64,000 nt of DNA from Niastella soli. GTDB taxonomy: Bacteria; Bacteroidota; Bacteroidia; Chitinophagales; Chitinophagaceae. Each line of letters starts with the position of its first letter. The first letter of the stretch is position 1. Positions 27,234-38,604 of the stretch are shown here, piece by piece. A program made the position numbers and the translations under genes. The notes under the pieces are model-generated. The model did no database searches. It was not told where the DNA came from and was given only the letters and a program-made list of their open reading frames with translations. The DNA lies in the NCBI RefSeq assembly GCF_017742245.1, contig NZ_JAGHKO010000017.1, positions 310,001 through 374,000 on the forward strand, given 5' to 3'.

Positions 27234-27814
27234 ACTACGAAGGGTTTAATTTGCAAATATGATTAACCGTTAGATATAACCTATTGCCTTCCGTTCAATT
27301 ACATGTTCATCTTATGAATACATCCATTGGTAAAATCGGGAAGAAACCTTCATGTTAGAGCTGCCTGACCAGTAAACAAAGCCACCTTTAAGAAATATTA
27401 TTTGTAGTTTATACCAGTGGTATTATAAGCCAGAACATTTAGTAAACATATGTACGGCATTGTAATGACTTAAAATACAGATATCAGGACAAGGTTGATT
27501 GCATCGATCTTGATGGGACATAATAACAATGGGCAATCTCAGAATTTCGCTTGGTTGGGGCGCACTGCTTGGAGAACTCGGGCGCAGGCGTATACGAAAG
27601 TAACAAAATTCTGGATTGATGAAAAAAAATATGAGGAATGGGTAAAGGTAAACATTTACTAATTTATGATTTGTTGATGCTGCCATAACCCTCCCTATGC
27701 AACATTTATGATTGTGTGCTACTTACAATTTTAATTTGGCCACTATATTTTATCCCCTGCCGGCCGATCCCCCCATACAACTCACCTTTTTCTTAAATTG
27801 CGCAAAATTCGTAC
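27234..27814. other. Intergenic region between divergent fecR and DUF2130 genes
   Basis: I see no supported gene here. A 13-nt odd palindrome ataccagtggtat lies at 27411-27423. The segment 27525-27605 is more GC-rich than its surroundings and may be a gene remnant, but it has no recognisable homology by eye. Confidence 0.45.
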
Positions 27815-29068
27815 ATGGCTACAGAAATAAAATGCCCGGGTTGTGGACAGAAATTTGCCATTGAAGACGCTGTTTCTGAGGATATTAAAAAAGAGCTGCG
27901 AGAAAAGATGCAAACTTTCCTAAAACAGAAAGAAGAGGATTTTGCAAAGCGGGAAAAAGAACTCATTCAACAAGCCCAACATAAGGATATAGAATTTGCC
28001 AAAAAGCTACAGGAAGAAACGACACGGGTCCAACAATCTGTAGAGACCAGCTTGCGTAAAACCATTTCCTCCGACTTCGAAACCAAATTGCAGTTACTGC
28101 AACAAGCCAATAAAGACCAGGAAAACAAATTGGTAGAGGCCCGCCAAAAAGAAATAGCATTTCTGCAAAAAGAGCAGGCCCTGAAAAATAAAGAAGCCGA
28201 ACTGGAACTTTCTGTACAACGAAAACTGCAGGAAGAACGGGTGAAGCTGTCGGAAGAATTGCGCAAACTGGAAGAACAAAAAACAGCTACCCGCGAAAAC
28301 GAATATCAGTTACGGTTGCGGGAACTGGAAAAACAGCTGGACGACCAGAAAAAACTGGCCGAAGAAATGCGACGCAAAGCCGAACAGGGTTCCATGCAAT
28401 TACAAGGGGAAGTACAGGAATTGATCCTGGAAGAAATGCTGAAATCTGCATTTCCGTTCGATGTCGTAAGCGAGGTAGGAAAAGGAATTCGTGGGGCCGA
28501 CTGTACCCTGACCATCCGCAACAGCCATGGCCAGGAATGCGGCAAGATCATCTTTGAGAGTAAACGCACCAAACATTTTGATAAGAACTGGATCGAGAAG
28601 TTAAAGGCCGACATGCGCAGTACCGCTGCCGATATTGGCGTTATTGTAACCCAGGCCATGCCCGAACAGGTGTCTACCTTCACCCAGCTCGATGGCATCT
28701 GGATCTGCTCCTTTACCGATGTACTGGCTCTGGTGCATGTGCTGCGGGACAGCGTTCTGAAAATTTTCACGGCAGCCAAAACGCATGAGAACAAGGGCGA
28801 TAAAATGAACATGCTGTATGCCTATTTAACCAGCAACGAATTCAGCGAGCAGTGGAAAGCCATTAGGGAAGGATTCCAGGCTATGAACCTGTCGATCCAG
28901 AAAGAACGGGAGGCCATGGAAAAACTGTGGAAGATGCGACAAAAGCAACTGGAAAAGGTGTTACTGAATGCAGCTCATATTAAAGGTTCCATAGAAGGCA
29001 TCGCCGGCAGCGAAAATATTCAACTGGATCTTATTGATGATACAGACACGCTGCTTGTTGATGAATAG
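27815..29068 (+). CDS. DUF2130 coiled-coil protein with zinc ribbon
   Basis: The 417-residue protein starts with a CPGCG motif (half zinc ribbon, residues 8-12), then a long charged coiled coil (about 20-205), then the DUF2130 C-terminal domain (EEMLKSAFPFDVVSEVGKG; IIFESKRTKHFDKNWIEKL; VIVTQAMP). The last part resembles restriction-endonuclease-like folds, and a nucleic-acid role is often proposed, but the function is not established to my knowledge. A short hairpin follows the stop. Confidence 0.88.
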   Translation: MATEIKCPGCGQKFAIEDAVSEDIKKELREKMQTFLKQKEEDFAKREKELIQQAQHKDIEFAKKLQEETTRVQQSVETSLRKTISSDFETKLQLLQQANKDQENKLVEARQKEIAFLQKEQALKNKEAELELSVQRKLQEERVKLSEELRKLEEQKTATRENEYQLRLRELEKQLDDQKKLAEEMRRKAEQGSMQLQGEVQELILEEMLKSAFPFDVVSEVGKGIRGADCTLTIRNSHGQECGKIIFESKRTKHFDKNWIEKLKADMRSTAADIGVIVTQAMPEQVSTFTQLDGIWICSFTDVLALVHVLRDSVLKIFTAAKTHENKGDKMNMLYAYLTSNEFSEQWKAIREGFQAMNLSIQKEREAMEKLWKMRQKQLEKVLLNAAHIKGSIEGIAGSENIQLDLIDDTDTLLVDE

Positions 29069-29086
29069 GTAGGAAGTAGTTCCTAC
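29069..29086. terminator. Short hairpin between convergent genes
   Basis: gtaggaa and ttcctac form a perfect 7-bp stem with a gtag loop immediately after the DUF2130 stop and overlapping the PPTase stop. There is no clear T-tract, so termination is uncertain. Confidence 0.4.
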
Positions 29087-29727
29087 CCTTCCGTCATGAC
29101 CCAAGCCAGTGCCAACTGGTCAAATATTCTTGCTTCCACAGTCAGTTGAACCGGTTCCCGTTTTTGAAATACAAAGGGACAAACGATGGTTTCATCTGCC
29201 TTAAAGGTGATGGGTCCGTTTAACTGCATATGATTTTTGAAATCGAGTTCACCATGGCCGTACCATTTGTAAATCGCCTCCTTGGCGCTCCATAAGACGG
29301 TGGTCAGTTCCAGGTGAATTTTGGGAAGGTGGGTCCAGGCATTCAGGAACACTTTTTCATTAAAATGCAGGAATTTATGGGAAATGGCCACTATTCGGGA
29401 AGAAACCAGCTCAATATCTACCCCCACCCGGCTGTGGCTGCTGACGATGGCTGCCGCAAAATTGCCCCCATGCGAAATGGAAAAGTGGTATTGTTCACTC
29501 TCCAGAAAGGGCTTGCGGGTATCGGCTACCAGTATTTCCTCCAGGGGAAAATCGGCATACAGGGTGGGCAGTAAAAACCGGCCAGCCAGGTGTTGCAGCC
29601 GTTTATATGGATGTGAAACGCCCTTCTTCAACGGTACTTTTTCCAGGTAAAACGCTTCCGGCTCTTCTATACGCCAGATGCCCAATTTTGTATTTTCGTT
29701 AATATTATGTTGATAAAACAGTGCCAC
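29083..29727 (-). CDS. 4'-phosphopantetheinyl transferase (Sfp-like)
   Basis: This enzyme moves phosphopantetheine from CoA to a serine of carrier proteins. The 214-residue length and motifs fit the Sfp/ACPS superfamily: YHFSISHGGNFAAAIVS near residue 80, the metal-binding GVDIE near 97, and WSAKEAIYKWYG near 145. A single PPTase of this type probably serves fatty acid and any polyketide or peptide carriers. It is convergent with DUF2130 and divergent from dcd. Confidence 0.88.
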   Translation of the reverse strand: MALFYQHNINENTKLGIWRIEEPEAFYLEKVPLKKGVSHPYKRLQHLAGRFLLPTLYADFPLEEILVADTRKPFLESEQYHFSISHGGNFAAAIVSSHSRVGVDIELVSSRIVAISHKFLHFNEKVFLNAWTHLPKIHLELTTVLWSAKEAIYKWYGHGELDFKNHMQLNGPITFKADETIVCPFVFQKREPVQLTVEARIFDQLALAWVMTEG

Positions 29728-29816
29728 AGTAGCATTTTAGATTTTACATTGCACCAATTTTCAAGCGCAGCGTACAGTCGGTTAAATAACTATCAAATAT
29801 AAACTAATCACATCAC

Positions 29817-30353
29817 ATGATCTTGTCGGATAAACGCATACTGGAAGAAATTGAGAAAGGAAGCATCCGCATTGAGCCCTATAATCGTGAATGCCTGGGT
29901 AGTAATTCCTACGATGTGCACCTGGGTAAATACCTGGCTACCTACCGGGAGCATATCCTGGATGCCAAAAAACACAATGAGATCGAGTATTTCGAAATAC
30001 CCGATGATGGTTTTGTACTTTATCCGCATGTTTTTTACCTGGGCGTAACGGAAGAATATACCGAAACCCATGCCCATGTGCCATTCCTGGAAGGGAAATC
30101 CTCTACCGGCCGTCTGGGGATCGATATCCATGCCACTGCCGGTAAGGGTGATGTTGGTTTTTGCGGTAACTGGACCCTGGAAATTTCAGTAAAACAACCT
30201 GTAAAGGTCTACAAAGGCATGCCCATTGGCCAGTTGATCTATTTCCCGGTTGAAGGTGAGATCGCCGTTAAATACAACCAAAAGAAGGACGCCAAATACA
30301 GCGGACAACCCGACAAACCGGTTGAAAGCATGATGTGGAAGAATAAGTTCTAG
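29817..30353 (+). CDS. dcd: dCTP deaminase
   Basis: Dcd deaminates dCTP to dUTP, feeding dTTP synthesis. The 178-residue product opens MILSDKRILEEIEKGSI and has the family core EGKSSTGRLGIDIHATAGKG near residue 98, then GNWTLEI with the catalytic-type glutamate near 128, and GQLIYFPVEG. Length is normal for the trimeric enzyme. Its stop overlaps the convergent DUF3810 gene by 4 bp. A bifunctional dCTP deaminase/dUTPase cannot be excluded. Confidence 0.93.
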   Translation: MILSDKRILEEIEKGSIRIEPYNRECLGSNSYDVHLGKYLATYREHILDAKKHNEIEYFEIPDDGFVLYPHVFYLGVTEEYTETHAHVPFLEGKSSTGRLGIDIHATAGKGDVGFCGNWTLEISVKQPVKVYKGMPIGQLIYFPVEGEIAVKYNQKKDAKYSGQPDKPVESMMWKNKF

Positions 30354-31429
30354 ATAGCTTCTTTTCCAAACTTTTTATAGTACGCCACCAGCCAGGCTAC
30401 CACTTCATTATAAGTTAATTTACCGCCTGGCTGATTATTGGCTTTGAGGTATTGGCCATAGAGGTGATCAATGATCTCCTCTATGGGATTCCGGTACTTT
30501 TTTATAAAATCCCTCAATGCATGGTAATCAACCTTAACACCGGGTGGTAACTGCGCATCGAGCTGTTTGGCTGCAACCGAATCCTGCGCATACAAATAAT
30601 ACCTTGAGTAGCTGTACAGGTCAAAATATACAGAGTACCGGAACAAGGGATCCCTGGATGAGCTGGCAGACAAATACCCCGCAAAATTGGCTTCATTCTC
30701 TTTGGCATATCCCAACTGGTGGCCGATCTCATGACAGGTAGTAAAGGGTTGTACAAACAAAGGCACGGTAGTATTCACCTGGGCTTCCCCGCTGAATGGA
30801 TTATAATAGCCCGTATACCCCAAATAATTTCCCAGGTAACTGTATAAAGAAGGTTTCACCGAACTGAATGAATAGGTGAAATGCTTCTCCTTTAGTGCCA
30901 GCTGATCGTAGGCTGCTGTAGCCCCATTAAATAAATTCCGTTTGCGCTGCATGGCTTCGCGATTTACGCGGGATGCCGAATCAAGCGCATTCAACCGTAC
31001 CACCACCTGTTGCATCACCTGCACCAGATCTTCTTTCGAATACCGTTCTACCTTTAAGCCTAACTGATAGGCCACCCCGCGGCGATTGTAATTCAACCCC
31101 CATAATAAATTAAATGAAACATATATCACCAATACGATAAAACCCGTTTGTGCCAGGGCCTGGAGCCAGTACTTCTTATTTGTTTGCTTTTTTACAATTC
31201 GCCTGATGGTTTTGATGAGCCTCCGTATCAACCATACAATTATCAGTGCGTAAAAAATATCGCCCACACTAATTGGCAACCAGCCAAATAAAATACGTTG
31301 CAGCCTTGAAATGACAGGATAGATCCCCGATGCGTAATATCGCTCCACCGCATCAGGAAATAAAGAAAAGATTTTAATACTAATGGCCAGGACTAATAAA
31401 ATTAACCAGGCAGTTTTTTTCCTCCACAT
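30350..31429 (-). CDS. DUF3810 membrane protein with HExxH metalloprotease motif
   Basis: I set the start at 31429 (MWRKKTAWLI), giving 359 residues; the frame is open to 31522. Three hydrophobic segments near residues 5-22, 50-72 and 90-115 anchor the N-terminus. The C-terminal part has TCHEIGHQLGYAKENEANF near 222, an HExxH zinc site with a downstream glutamate (gluzincin-like), so it is probably a membrane-bound metallopeptidase. Function is otherwise unknown. It has close neighbours on both sides but no evident operon. Confidence 0.85.
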   Translation of the reverse strand: MWRKKTAWLILLVLAISIKIFSLFPDAVERYYASGIYPVISRLQRILFGWLPISVGDIFYALIIVWLIRRLIKTIRRIVKKQTNKKYWLQALAQTGFIVLVIYVSFNLLWGLNYNRRGVAYQLGLKVERYSKEDLVQVMQQVVVRLNALDSASRVNREAMQRKRNLFNGATAAYDQLALKEKHFTYSFSSVKPSLYSYLGNYLGYTGYYNPFSGEAQVNTTVPLFVQPFTTCHEIGHQLGYAKENEANFAGYLSASSSRDPLFRYSVYFDLYSYSRYYLYAQDSVAAKQLDAQLPPGVKVDYHALRDFIKKYRNPIEEIIDHLYGQYLKANNQPGGKLTYNEVVAWLVAYYKKFGKEAI

Positions 31430-31554
31430 AGAATATTTATTTGCTAATAATAGCCCACAGGACCGCCCATTCCCCCTTAAGTTATAAAATATTAACAACG
31501 CTACGAACCGGCTATTTACCACATTTTCTTTAAATTCACCACAACAATAGTACT

Positions 31555-32851
<1,297 letters not shown>

Positions 32852-32872
32852 AAGCACAAACTACATAACTAC

Positions 32873-34501
32873 ATGAATCTTGAGTTTAACCGCAACGAGG
32901 ACGTTATAAAACGGGCCCTCAGCGAAATGAAACAACGTTTTGCACAAGTGGCCCTGGGTGGTGGTAAAAAAGCGATTGCCAAACAGAAAGAAAAAAACAA
33001 ATTAACGGCCCGCGAACGCATCGATTACCTGCTCGACCCGGATACTACATTTATTGAGATCGGCGCTTTTGCCGGCTGGGAAATGTATGAAGAACAAGGC
33101 GGCTGCCCCGCCGCTGGCACAGTTGCCGGTGTTGGCTATGTTAGCGGACGGCAATGTGTCATCCTGGCCAATGATCAAACCGTAAAGGCTGGTGCCTGGT
33201 TTCCCATTACCGGCAAAAAGAACCTGCGCCTGCAGGAGATTGCCATGGAAAACCACCTGCCGGTAATTTACCTGGTCGACAGTGCCGGTGTGTTCTTACC
33301 CATGCAGGATGAAATATTCCCCGATAAAGAACATTTTGGCAGGATCTTTAGAAATAATGCCCGCATGAGCGCCATGGGCATAACGCAAATTGCTGCCGTT
33401 ATGGGCGCCTGTGTGGCAGGTGGCGCATACCTACCTATCATGAGCGATGAAACACTGATGGTGGAAGGCAATGGTTCCATTTTTCTGGCCGGACCCTACC
33501 TCGTAAAAGCCGCCATTGGCGAGAACATCGATGCCGAAACCCTGGGCGGGGCGGAAACCCATAATGCCATCAGCGGTATTGCCGACTATAAATTCAAAAC
33601 AGAAGAAGAATGCCTGGATCAGGTGAAAAGGATCATGTCGAAACTGGGGCATACACCTCAGGCCGGCTTTGACCGTAGTAAACCTAAACCGCCCAAAAAG
33701 AATGCGGAGGACATCTATGGCATTATTCCGGCTGACTCTACCCGCCCCTACGATATGCTTCAGATCATTGAACAAATAACCGACGACTCGGTATTTGAAC
33801 AGTTTAAACAGGATTATGGCAAAACCATTTTGTGTGGCTATGCCCGTATCGATGGCTGGGCCGTGGGCATTGTAGCCAACCAGCGCACCATAGTAAAAAG
33901 CGCCAAAGGGGAGATGCAAATGGGCGGTGTTATATATAATGACAGCGCCGATAAAGCAGCCCGCTTTATTATGAACTGTAATCAAAAGAAAATACCGCTG
34001 CTCTTCCTGCAGGATGTTACCGGTTTTATGGTGGGTTCGCGCAGTGAACATTCCGGTATTATAAAAGATGGCGCTAAGTTGGTGAATGCCGTAGCCAATT
34101 CAGTAGTACCCAAGATCACCGTTATTGTAGGAAACTCCTATGGCGCCGGTAATTATGCCATGTGCGGAAAAGCCTATGACCCACGTTTTATTTATGCCTG
34201 GCCAAATGCTAAGATTGCCGTAATGGGTGGCGAACAGGCTGCCAAAACGCTGTTACAGATACAGGTAAGCGCTATGAAGGCCAAAGGCAGCGAAGTATCG
34301 CCCGAAGAAGAACAAAAGCTGTTAACCGATATAAAAGGCAAATACGAAAAACAAACGACCCCCTATTATGCAGCAGCCCGCTTATGGGTTGATGCCATTA
34401 TAGACCCGGCCCAAACCCGGCAAATAATTTCTGAAAGCCTGGCTGCAGTCAATCACAATCCTGAGATCCCACCTTTTAATACGGGTGTCATTCAGGTATA
34501 G
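32873..34501 (+). CDS. Acyl-CoA carboxylase carboxyltransferase subunit (methylcrotonyl/propionyl-CoA type)
   Basis: The 542-residue protein has both halves of the carboxyltransferase fold: N-terminal (KLTARERIDYLLDPDTTFIE; VIYLVDSAGVFLPMQDE; GAYLPIMSDETLMVEGNGS; LAGPYLVKAAIGE) and C-terminal (LFLQDVTGFMVG; GNSYGAGNYAMCGKAYDPRF; MGGEQAAKTLLQ). The wording is closest, in my reading, to methylcrotonyl-CoA carboxylase beta (leucine breakdown), though propionyl- or geranyl-CoA carboxylase is possible. The biotin-carboxylase partner is not in the window. Confidence 0.88.
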   Translation: MNLEFNRNEDVIKRALSEMKQRFAQVALGGGKKAIAKQKEKNKLTARERIDYLLDPDTTFIEIGAFAGWEMYEEQGGCPAAGTVAGVGYVSGRQCVILANDQTVKAGAWFPITGKKNLRLQEIAMENHLPVIYLVDSAGVFLPMQDEIFPDKEHFGRIFRNNARMSAMGITQIAAVMGACVAGGAYLPIMSDETLMVEGNGSIFLAGPYLVKAAIGENIDAETLGGAETHNAISGIADYKFKTEEECLDQVKRIMSKLGHTPQAGFDRSKPKPPKKNAEDIYGIIPADSTRPYDMLQIIEQITDDSVFEQFKQDYGKTILCGYARIDGWAVGIVANQRTIVKSAKGEMQMGGVIYNDSADKAARFIMNCNQKKIPLLFLQDVTGFMVGSRSEHSGIIKDGAKLVNAVANSVVPKITVIVGNSYGAGNYAMCGKAYDPRFIYAWPNAKIAVMGGEQAAKTLLQIQVSAMKAKGSEVSPEEEQKLLTDIKGKYEKQTTPYYAAARLWVDAIIDPAQTRQIISESLAAVNHNPEIPPFNTGVIQV

Positions 34502-34536
34502 TATCTTGCCGCCTCAAATAATAATTTGTATTCATT

Positions 34537-35007
34537 TTGGCAACTACTACGAATAAAGAACTGGTCATATATACTGATGGTGCATCTCGTGGAAACCCCG
34601 GCCCGGGTGGGTATGGGGCTATCCTGCAGTGGGGAAATAGCCGCAAAGAACTTTCTGGCGGTTATCGACGCACTACCAATAACCGCATGGAGTTAATGGC
34701 CGTGATCGTTGCCTTAGAAGCCTTGAACCGCGAGGGTCTGCATATTACCATTTACTCCGACAGCCAGTATGTAGTAAAAGCTGTTATGGAAGGCTGGTTG
34801 AAAAACTGGATCGCTACAGATTTCAAAGGGGGTAAAAAGAATAGAGACCTGTGGACCCGCTTTTATAAATTAATGCAGAAACAACAGCTCAGGTTTGTAT
34901 GGGTGAAAGGGCATGCCGATAACCCATTTAATAACCGCTGCGATCAATTAGCTACCGCAGCCGCAGATGGCAGTAATTTGTTGGACGATGTTGGTTATGA
35001 AGGGTGA
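34537..35007 (+). CDS. rnhA: Ribonuclease HI
   Basis: RNase HI cuts RNA in RNA/DNA hybrids. The 156-residue protein has the catalytic acid pattern: YTDGASRGNPGPGGYGA (Asp near residue 12), NRMELMAVI (Glu near 49), SDSQYV (Asp near 71) and the late Asp in GHADNPFNNRCDQLA, with the catalytic His-loop KGHADN. It starts with TTG at 34537; no ATG fits. A repeat-rich gap follows. Confidence 0.93.
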   Translation: MATTTNKELVIYTDGASRGNPGPGGYGAILQWGNSRKELSGGYRRTTNNRMELMAVIVALEALNREGLHITIYSDSQYVVKAVMEGWLKNWIATDFKGGKKNRDLWTRFYKLMQKQQLRFVWVKGHADNPFNNRCDQLATAAADGSNLLDDVGYEG

Positions 35008-35280
35008 GTGGTGAGTTGACCAGTTAACACGTTGACACGTTAACAGGTTGACAAGGATGAAGTAAAGTTGAAGAGCCTGCCCCGCCTTGCGAGGTTGATA
35101 GGGTTGATGGAGTTGATAAGGGGATGCCGCGAAGAGGTGTATTGCTTGCAGCTTGCGGCTGTTTTTCACGTTTGACGTTTCACGTTTCACGATTAAGGAA
35201 GGCTTGAATTTCGCGAGGCCAATATTGCCGATTGCCGATTGCCGACTGCCGATTGCCGATTGCCGTAAAAGACAGATCCT
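35008..35280. repeat. Repeat-rich spacer (octamer-like and heptamer arrays, inverted copy 2 of dispersed repeat)
   Basis: 35015-35055 has tandem acgttgac/acgttaac-like units. 35163-35195 carries cacgtttgacgtttcacgt, the reverse complement of the aaacgtg heptamers at other copies, next to aaggcttgaatttcgcgagg which matches the 54.87-kb copy reversed. 35226-35264 is a heptamer array of attgccg units with one gactgcc variant. No gene is present. Confidence 0.8.
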
Positions 35281-38181
35281 ATGGTCACATCAGAATTTAT
35301 GAGCGACTTTCAGCAATTGCTGCCGAAAGACGAACCATCAATACCGGTAAGCGTTACTGATCCGGGCAACGCCAAACTGTTTATAGTTTTAAAACAATAT
35401 AAATTCCATAAACAATTATGCATTGAACTGTATCAGGCGGAAACAACACAAGCAGGGAAAATTAAAAACCCTTTAACGCTTATCAATCCGCTTGATCTTA
35501 CTTTGAAAACAAACAATGTCACTGAGATCAAATTCTTTTCTGCCATTGCCCGTTTTCAAAATAACCCAACTGCAGCCAGAACAGCCAGCGATCTCGATGC
35601 ATTAAAATCGATCATAAAGAATCCGTTACAGCTGGATTTCTTTTACCACAATCCCGAATTTTCAGAGAATATTGTTGCCGGTTCCATTCAACCGGTAACC
35701 ATGGGAGCGCCAGTACAGGACCTTTCCTTATGGGTGCAATGGGCCGAACCTTTTTACGAAATGACCCTGCAGGCAACCATTGATGGAAAAGAATATAACT
35801 GGAACGAGCTGCGCATCAAATACGATTACTTCTTTCACACAGGCGATGCGTTTTATGTAATTGGCAATTTTCATTTGGTAAATGTGGTGCGGTTCTTTGC
35901 CCGCACCAATGGCCTTATTCGCATTCATGAATCTAAATTCAAATCATTTCAGGAGAATATCATAATCCCACTGGCCGACCACCTGACCATCGTATACCCC
36001 GACAGCCTTTCTCCTATGGCAGAACAGGTAATACAACCTGGGATCGGCGAAGGGTTGGAGAAAGTTATTTACTTAAGCGAACTGGGCAATTACGTAATAA
36101 TTGACCCGGTAATGAAATACGGCAACATAGAAATTCCCGTTCGAACGAAAAGGCAGTTATATATAACCGATGAGGAAGGGAAAATACAAACCATGTACCG
36201 GAATGAACCGGCGGAAACGGGGTTCATTGCCTTGCTGATAAAACAACATCCCGATTTTTTTGAACAGCTTGATAATGACCTTCGACATTTTTACCTGCAT
36301 AAAAGCCGTTTTTTAGCGGAAGAATGGTTCTTTACTGCTTTTGAAGTATGGGAAAAGGAAGGCATTACTATTTATGGATTTAATAAGCTAAAAGGAAACC
36401 GGTTAAACAGCCACCGCGCAAAAGTTTCCATTAAGGTAACCAGCGGACTGAACTGGTTCTCTACAGATATTAAAGTAGGTTTTGGCAACCAGCAGGCCTC
36501 GCTTAGCCGGTTACAACATGCGGTGCGTAATAAAAATAAATATGTACAATTAGGCGATGGCACCTTAGGCATTCTGCCAGAACAATGGATTGAAAAGCTG
36601 GCCGATTATTTTACTTCTGGTGAAATCATCGACAACAACCTCATTACGCCCAAGATCAATTTTTCAGAAGTAAAAAAGCTCTATGAAGAACAAATGCTCG
36701 ATACATCGGTAAAAAGAGAGCTTTCTTTATACACAGAAAAAATAGCGACTAACACTACCATACAGGAAGTGGAAGTTCCAGATGAATTTCATGGTTCATT
36801 ACGCCATTACCAGCACCAGGGTTTAAACTGGCTGAACTTTATTGACGATTACAATTTTGGCGGTATTCTTGCCGATGATATGGGTTTGGGTAAATCTATC
36901 CAGATCATCGCTTTTATTTTATTACAAAGAAACAAAACAACTCAAAATACCAATCTACTGGTAGTGCCAACCTCTCTCCTGTTCAACTGGCAGGAAGAAG
37001 TACAAAAGTTTGCCCCTTCTATAAAAATATTAACTTTATATAACGCGGACAGACAGAAGAACACCAGCTCGTTTGATAACTATGAAATTATTTTAACGTC
37101 GTACGGAACGCTGATCTCAGACATTACTTTTTTACAGCATTATACGTTCAATTACGTTTTTCTCGACGAGTCGCAAAACATCAAAAACATTGAATCGCAA
37201 CGGTACCAGGCTGCCCGGTTATTGAGATCGAGAAATAAAATTGCCATTACCGGTACACCTGTAGAAAACAATACCTTCGATCTGTACGCCCAGTTGTCAT
37301 TCGCCTGTCCGGGGTTGTTAGGGAGCAAGCAACACTTTAAACATATTTATTCAACTCCCATCGATACCTTTAAAGTAAAACGCCGGTCGATAGAATTACA
37401 AAAAAAAATAGCCCCTTTTATCTTAAGAAGGACCAAAGCAGAAGTGGCAACCGAACTGCCCGATAAAACGGAAATGATCTGTTATTGCCCTATGGGTGAA
37501 GAACAACGCAAAGTGTATGATGACTGTGAAAAAGAACTGCGCGACTTTTTAACCGATATAACCAATGAGGAAATTTCTAAAAACTCCATGCATGTGCTGC
37601 GCGGACTAACCCGGTTAAGACAGATCTGTAATTCGCCCCAATTATTGAAAGATGAAAAACTGCAGGGCGATGGTTCTGCCAAAATAGAAATGTTGCTGGA
37701 GCAGATTGAAAGCAAATCGCCTCAACATAAGATCCTTATTTTTTCCCAGTTCGTGGGCATGCTCCACCTCATACAAAAGGAACTGGAAGCCAGGAATATT
37801 CCATTTGAATTACTGACCGGCAAAACAAAGAACCGGGAAACCGCCGTACATAATTTTCAAAACGAGGCAGGCATCCGTGTCTTTCTGATCAGTTTAAAAG
37901 CCGGTGGGACCGGGTTAAACTTAACGGCGGCTGATTATGTTTATATCGTAGATCCCTGGTGGAACCCGGCGGTTGAAAACCAGGCTATTGACCGCAGCTA
38001 CCGCATTGGTCAAAAAAAGAACGTGGTGGCCGTACGCTTAATAACGCCCGGCACCATCGAAGAAAAAATTGTAAAACTGCAAAACACCAAAAAGGAGCTG
38101 TCGGATAAGCTTATTAAAACAGCCACCTCCTACCTGAATGGTATTTCAAAAGCAGAAATACTCTCCTTACTAAACATCTAA
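35281..38181 (+). CDS. SNF2-family DNA-dependent ATPase/helicase
   Basis: The 966-residue protein has a ~480-residue N-terminal region of unclear fold followed by a SWI2/SNF2 motor. Motifs: LRHYQHQGLNWL (Q-like), DDMGLGKSIQIIAF (Walker A, about residue 534), VVPTSLLFNWQEE (Ia), FLDESQNIKN (DExx box as DESQ, about 628), AITGTPVENN (III), then the helicase C domain with ISLKAGGTGLNLTAADYV and VENQAIDRSYRIGQ (VI, about 900). It probably remodels protein-DNA or transcription complexes, as RapA does. It is a single gene flanked by repeats. Confidence 0.92.
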   Translation: MVTSEFMSDFQQLLPKDEPSIPVSVTDPGNAKLFIVLKQYKFHKQLCIELYQAETTQAGKIKNPLTLINPLDLTLKTNNVTEIKFFSAIARFQNNPTAARTASDLDALKSIIKNPLQLDFFYHNPEFSENIVAGSIQPVTMGAPVQDLSLWVQWAEPFYEMTLQATIDGKEYNWNELRIKYDYFFHTGDAFYVIGNFHLVNVVRFFARTNGLIRIHESKFKSFQENIIIPLADHLTIVYPDSLSPMAEQVIQPGIGEGLEKVIYLSELGNYVIIDPVMKYGNIEIPVRTKRQLYITDEEGKIQTMYRNEPAETGFIALLIKQHPDFFEQLDNDLRHFYLHKSRFLAEEWFFTAFEVWEKEGITIYGFNKLKGNRLNSHRAKVSIKVTSGLNWFSTDIKVGFGNQQASLSRLQHAVRNKNKYVQLGDGTLGILPEQWIEKLADYFTSGEIIDNNLITPKINFSEVKKLYEEQMLDTSVKRELSLYTEKIATNTTIQEVEVPDEFHGSLRHYQHQGLNWLNFIDDYNFGGILADDMGLGKSIQIIAFILLQRNKTTQNTNLLVVPTSLLFNWQEEVQKFAPSIKILTLYNADRQKNTSSFDNYEIILTSYGTLISDITFLQHYTFNYVFLDESQNIKNIESQRYQAARLLRSRNKIAITGTPVENNTFDLYAQLSFACPGLLGSKQHFKHIYSTPIDTFKVKRRSIELQKKIAPFILRRTKAEVATELPDKTEMICYCPMGEEQRKVYDDCEKELRDFLTDITNEEISKNSMHVLRGLTRLRQICNSPQLLKDEKLQGDGSAKIEMLLEQIESKSPQHKILIFSQFVGMLHLIQKELEARNIPFELLTGKTKNRETAVHNFQNEAGIRVFLISLKAGGTGLNLTAADYVYIVDPWWNPAVENQAIDRSYRIGQKKNVVAVRLITPGTIEEKIVKLQNTKKELSDKLIKTATSYLNGISKAEILSLLNI

Positions 38182-38224
38182 GTGCCTCTAAAAGACCTTT
38201 TATGCTGTACAACTGCACCGAAAG

Positions 38225-38513
38225 TTCTTCTAGTCAGATTCTCTCCAGATTCACTCCAGATAGCCATTTCCAGCCTCAGAATGCCATAAGAATCCCATAG
38301 GAATGCCATAAGAATGCCATAGCCTATGGCATTTTGGTGGCATTCGAGTGGCATTCCAGTGACCTTTTAAAGCCATAGGACAGGACAAAGCGGGGATATC
38401 ACAGGGACCTAACAGGGAGAAAGTCCCTTCCAGGTCCTTGTGAGGTCCTTGTGAGGTCCTTGTGAGGTCCTTGTGAGGTCCCTGTTATGTCCCTGTCAGG
38501 TCCCTGTGAGGTT
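38225..38513. repeat. Cluster of short tandem and inverted repeats
   Basis: Units of gaatgccataa recur near 38278, 38301 and 38312. A near-perfect 21-nt inverted repeat, aatgccatag C ctatggcatt, lies at 38313-38333. An 11-bp tandem repeat (aggtccttgtg and variants) runs for seven units at 38432-38508. No gene lies in this 424-bp gap. Confidence 0.85.
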
Positions 38514-38556
38514 AGGCGAAATCTAAACAGAGATCGGTTCATTACCAGCCATAAAA

Positions 38557-38582
38557 AAGCCCCGACGGTACCGTCGGGGCTT
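38557..38582. terminator. Perfect-palindrome terminator
   Basis: The 26-nt perfect palindrome from aagccccgac to gtcggggctt, with A and T flanks, lies 22 bp past the stop of the DUF6580 gene (minus strand) and would stop transcription from both sides. Confidence 0.85.
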
Positions 38583-38604
38583 AGTCAATATTTCTGCTAA
38601 ATGT

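Noticed and set aside
27423-27686. An 87-aa minus-strand ORF in the fecR-DUF2130 gap
   Set aside because: Low-complexity composition and no family resemblance; nothing around it supports it as a gene.
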